Source: Sphingomonas sp. Leaf33
GTDB taxonomy: Bacteria; Pseudomonadota; Alphaproteobacteria; Sphingomonadales; Sphingomonadaceae
Direction: 5' to 3'
NCBI RefSeq assembly: GCF_001421785.1
Contig: NZ_LMLB01000001.1
Span: 188,793-252,792 of the forward strand
DNA length: 64,000 nt
The translations under genes were made by a program, and so were the position numbers. Positions 62,955 to 64,000 of this stretch are shown here, piece by piece (the stretch's first letter is position 1; every line of letters begins with the position of its first letter). The notes beneath the pieces are model-generated. The model was not told the DNA's origin and searched no databases. It was given only the letters and a program-made list of their open reading frames with translations.

Positions 62955-64000
62955 GTGACGCCTATCCGCCCCGCCCGCCTCGACCGCACCTTCGGCCTGA
63001 TGTTCGCGGTGATGCTGGTGATCGCGGCGGGCAATACCGCGCTGCAGTCCGTGCTGCCCGCGCTCGGCCGGTCGCTGAGGGTCGCCGACAGTGCGGTGGC
63101 GGCGGCATTCTCGGTATCCGCGCTCGCCTGGGTGGTGTGCGCGCCGTTGTGGGCGAACCGGTCGGACCGCTACGGCCGGCGAACGATGGTGGTGGTGGGA
63201 CTTGCCGGCTTCACCGCATCGCTCGGCATCTGCGGGTTTTTCCTGATGGCGGGGATTAACGGGTGGATCGGCGGAACGGCAGCGTTTGCGGCCTTCGTCG
63301 TCGGGCGGATGCTGTACGGCATCTTCGGGTCCGCCGCGCCGCCGGCGGTGCAGGCGATCGTCGCGGGGCGCACCACGCGCGAAGAACGAACGCGTGCGCT
63401 GGCGCTGCTGGCCTCCGCCTTCGGCCTTGGCACCATCCTGGGGCCGGCGATCGCGCCTTATCTGGTGGTCGGCCATGTCGGACGGGTGCAGATCGGGCTG
63501 GCCGGCCCGGCCTTCTTCGCGGTCCTGATCGGTGCGGCGATGCTGGCGATGGTGGCGTGCATCCTGCCGCGCGACAGCCTGGGCGGGCATGGCGCGGCAT
63601 CGGCCTATCCCTCGATCGGCGGCCAGCCGACCGGGGCGAGCGTGACCGCCGCCACCGCCGCACCGGGCGAGCGCGTCGGCTATTTCGACCCGCGCATCCG
63701 CGTGTGGGTCATCGTCGGGCTGGTCATGGGTCATGCCCAGGCGATGACCGGCCAGGCGATCGGCTTCCTGGTCATCGACCGGCTGGGCCTGCCGCCGGTG
63801 GAGGCATTGCAGCCGACCGGGCTGGTGCTGATAATGGGCGCGGGCGCCGCACTGCTGGTGCAATGGGGGCTGATCCCGCTGCTCGATCTGCGTCCCCGCG
63901 CGCTGGTGACGATCGGGCTGGTCGTCGCGGGCGTCGGCTGCGTCGCCACCGGCATGGCGACGACACTCTACGGCATCGCGACCGGCTATGCGCTGGCGGC
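62955..64000 (+). CDS. MFS transporter (cut by right edge)
   Basis: Major-facilitator efflux-type transporter. 348 codons are visible and no stop occurs before the window end. Start GTG 62955, then membrane segment LMFAVMLVIAAGNTALQSVLP. The loop 2-3 motif A is NRSDRYGRRTMVV, and the motif-C-like region LGTILGPAIAPYLV of drug exporters lies in the fifth segment. A 40-residue hydrophilic loop precedes segment 7. Its divergent neighbour position suggests export of the cluster product, which is inferred. Confidence 0.88.
   Translation, partial: MTPIRPARLDRTFGLMFAVMLVIAAGNTALQSVLPALGRSLRVADSAVAAAFSVSALAWVVCAPLWANRSDRYGRRTMVVVGLAGFTASLGICGFFLMAGINGWIGGTAAFAAFVVGRMLYGIFGSAAPPAVQAIVAGRTTREERTRALALLASAFGLGTILGPAIAPYLVVGHVGRVQIGLAGPAFFAVLIGAAMLAMVACILPRDSLGGHGAASAYPSIGGQPTGASVTAATAAPGERVGYFDPRIRVWVIVGLVMGHAQAMTGQAIGFLVIDRLGLPPVEALQPTGLVLIMGAGAALLVQWGLIPLLDLRPRALVTIGLVVAGVGCVATGMATTLYGIATGYALA

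Overview
The window is a GC-rich, densely coding stretch of an alphaproteobacterial chromosome, most likely from the order Sphingomonadales (Sphingomonas or a close relative). The evidence is the family content (MmcB, DUF1491, DUF3576, DUF6489, an extensin-like M15-type lipoprotein), the gene order, and the many short palindromic intergenic repeats. About 73 protein genes and one tRNA-Gly are supported. No insertion sequence, prophage, CRISPR array or rRNA operon is present. Many neighbours overlap by 4 bases (ATGA, GTGA or TTGA), so translational coupling is common.

The central feature is a probable chromosomal replication origin at 47136-47418, between hemE (leftward) and ppsR (rightward). 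It holds a perfect DnaA box, two near-perfect ones, a 45-bp AT-rich patch and three GANTC sites. To its left lie hemJ, rho, the mnmE-mnmG-rsmG-parA-parB cluster and three parS sites (38172, 38741, 40609). To its right lie maf, aroE, coaE and dnaQ. Genes on both sides mostly point away from the origin, as expected for leading-strand coding.

Layout from left to right. 0-2.8 kb: ligD (partial), ku (non-homologous end joining) and hisZ. 2.9-5.8 kb: serA and serC, with a structured leader before serC. 5.9-10.5 kb: extensin-like lipoprotein, LOG protein, membrane cytochrome c, pheA, nudC. 10.5-18.4 kb: beta-lactamase-family hydrolase, mutY, DUF721/DciA-like, two DsbA-like proteins, smc. 18.5-23.8 kb: ribA, xth, lolA, ftsK. 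23.9-31.7 kb: a ubiH-like hydroxylase, a Lon N-terminal-domain protein, a thioredoxin-TPR protein, tRNA-Gly, DUF72, HAD phosphatase, YggS, ThiE-like protein and an outer-membrane protein. 31.8-36.3 kb: DUF3576, leuS, lptE, holA. 36.4-47.1 kb: parB to hemE. 47.4-56.8 kb: ppsR, maf, aroE, coaE, dnaQ, hpf, ptsN, a thioesterase, DUF1491, a cell-wall hydrolase, mmcB, an ankyrin protein, SCO, YcgN and an M48-like protease. 56.7-59.4 kb: pbp1A and msrB. 59.4-64 kb: a translationally coupled cluster of two methyltransferases, a type III polyketide synthase and an FAD oxidoreductase, beside a divergent MFS transporter cut by the right edge.

Three things stand out beyond housekeeping. First, modular hairpin repeats whose stems covary between copies while the linkers stay fixed (7.5, 7.8 and 54.3 kb; 27.9 and 30.8 kb). 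Second, the type III PKS locus, whose synthase lacks a canonical start codon where its conserved N-terminus begins. Third, the serC leader, which buries its ribosome-binding site in a GNRA-capped hairpin.
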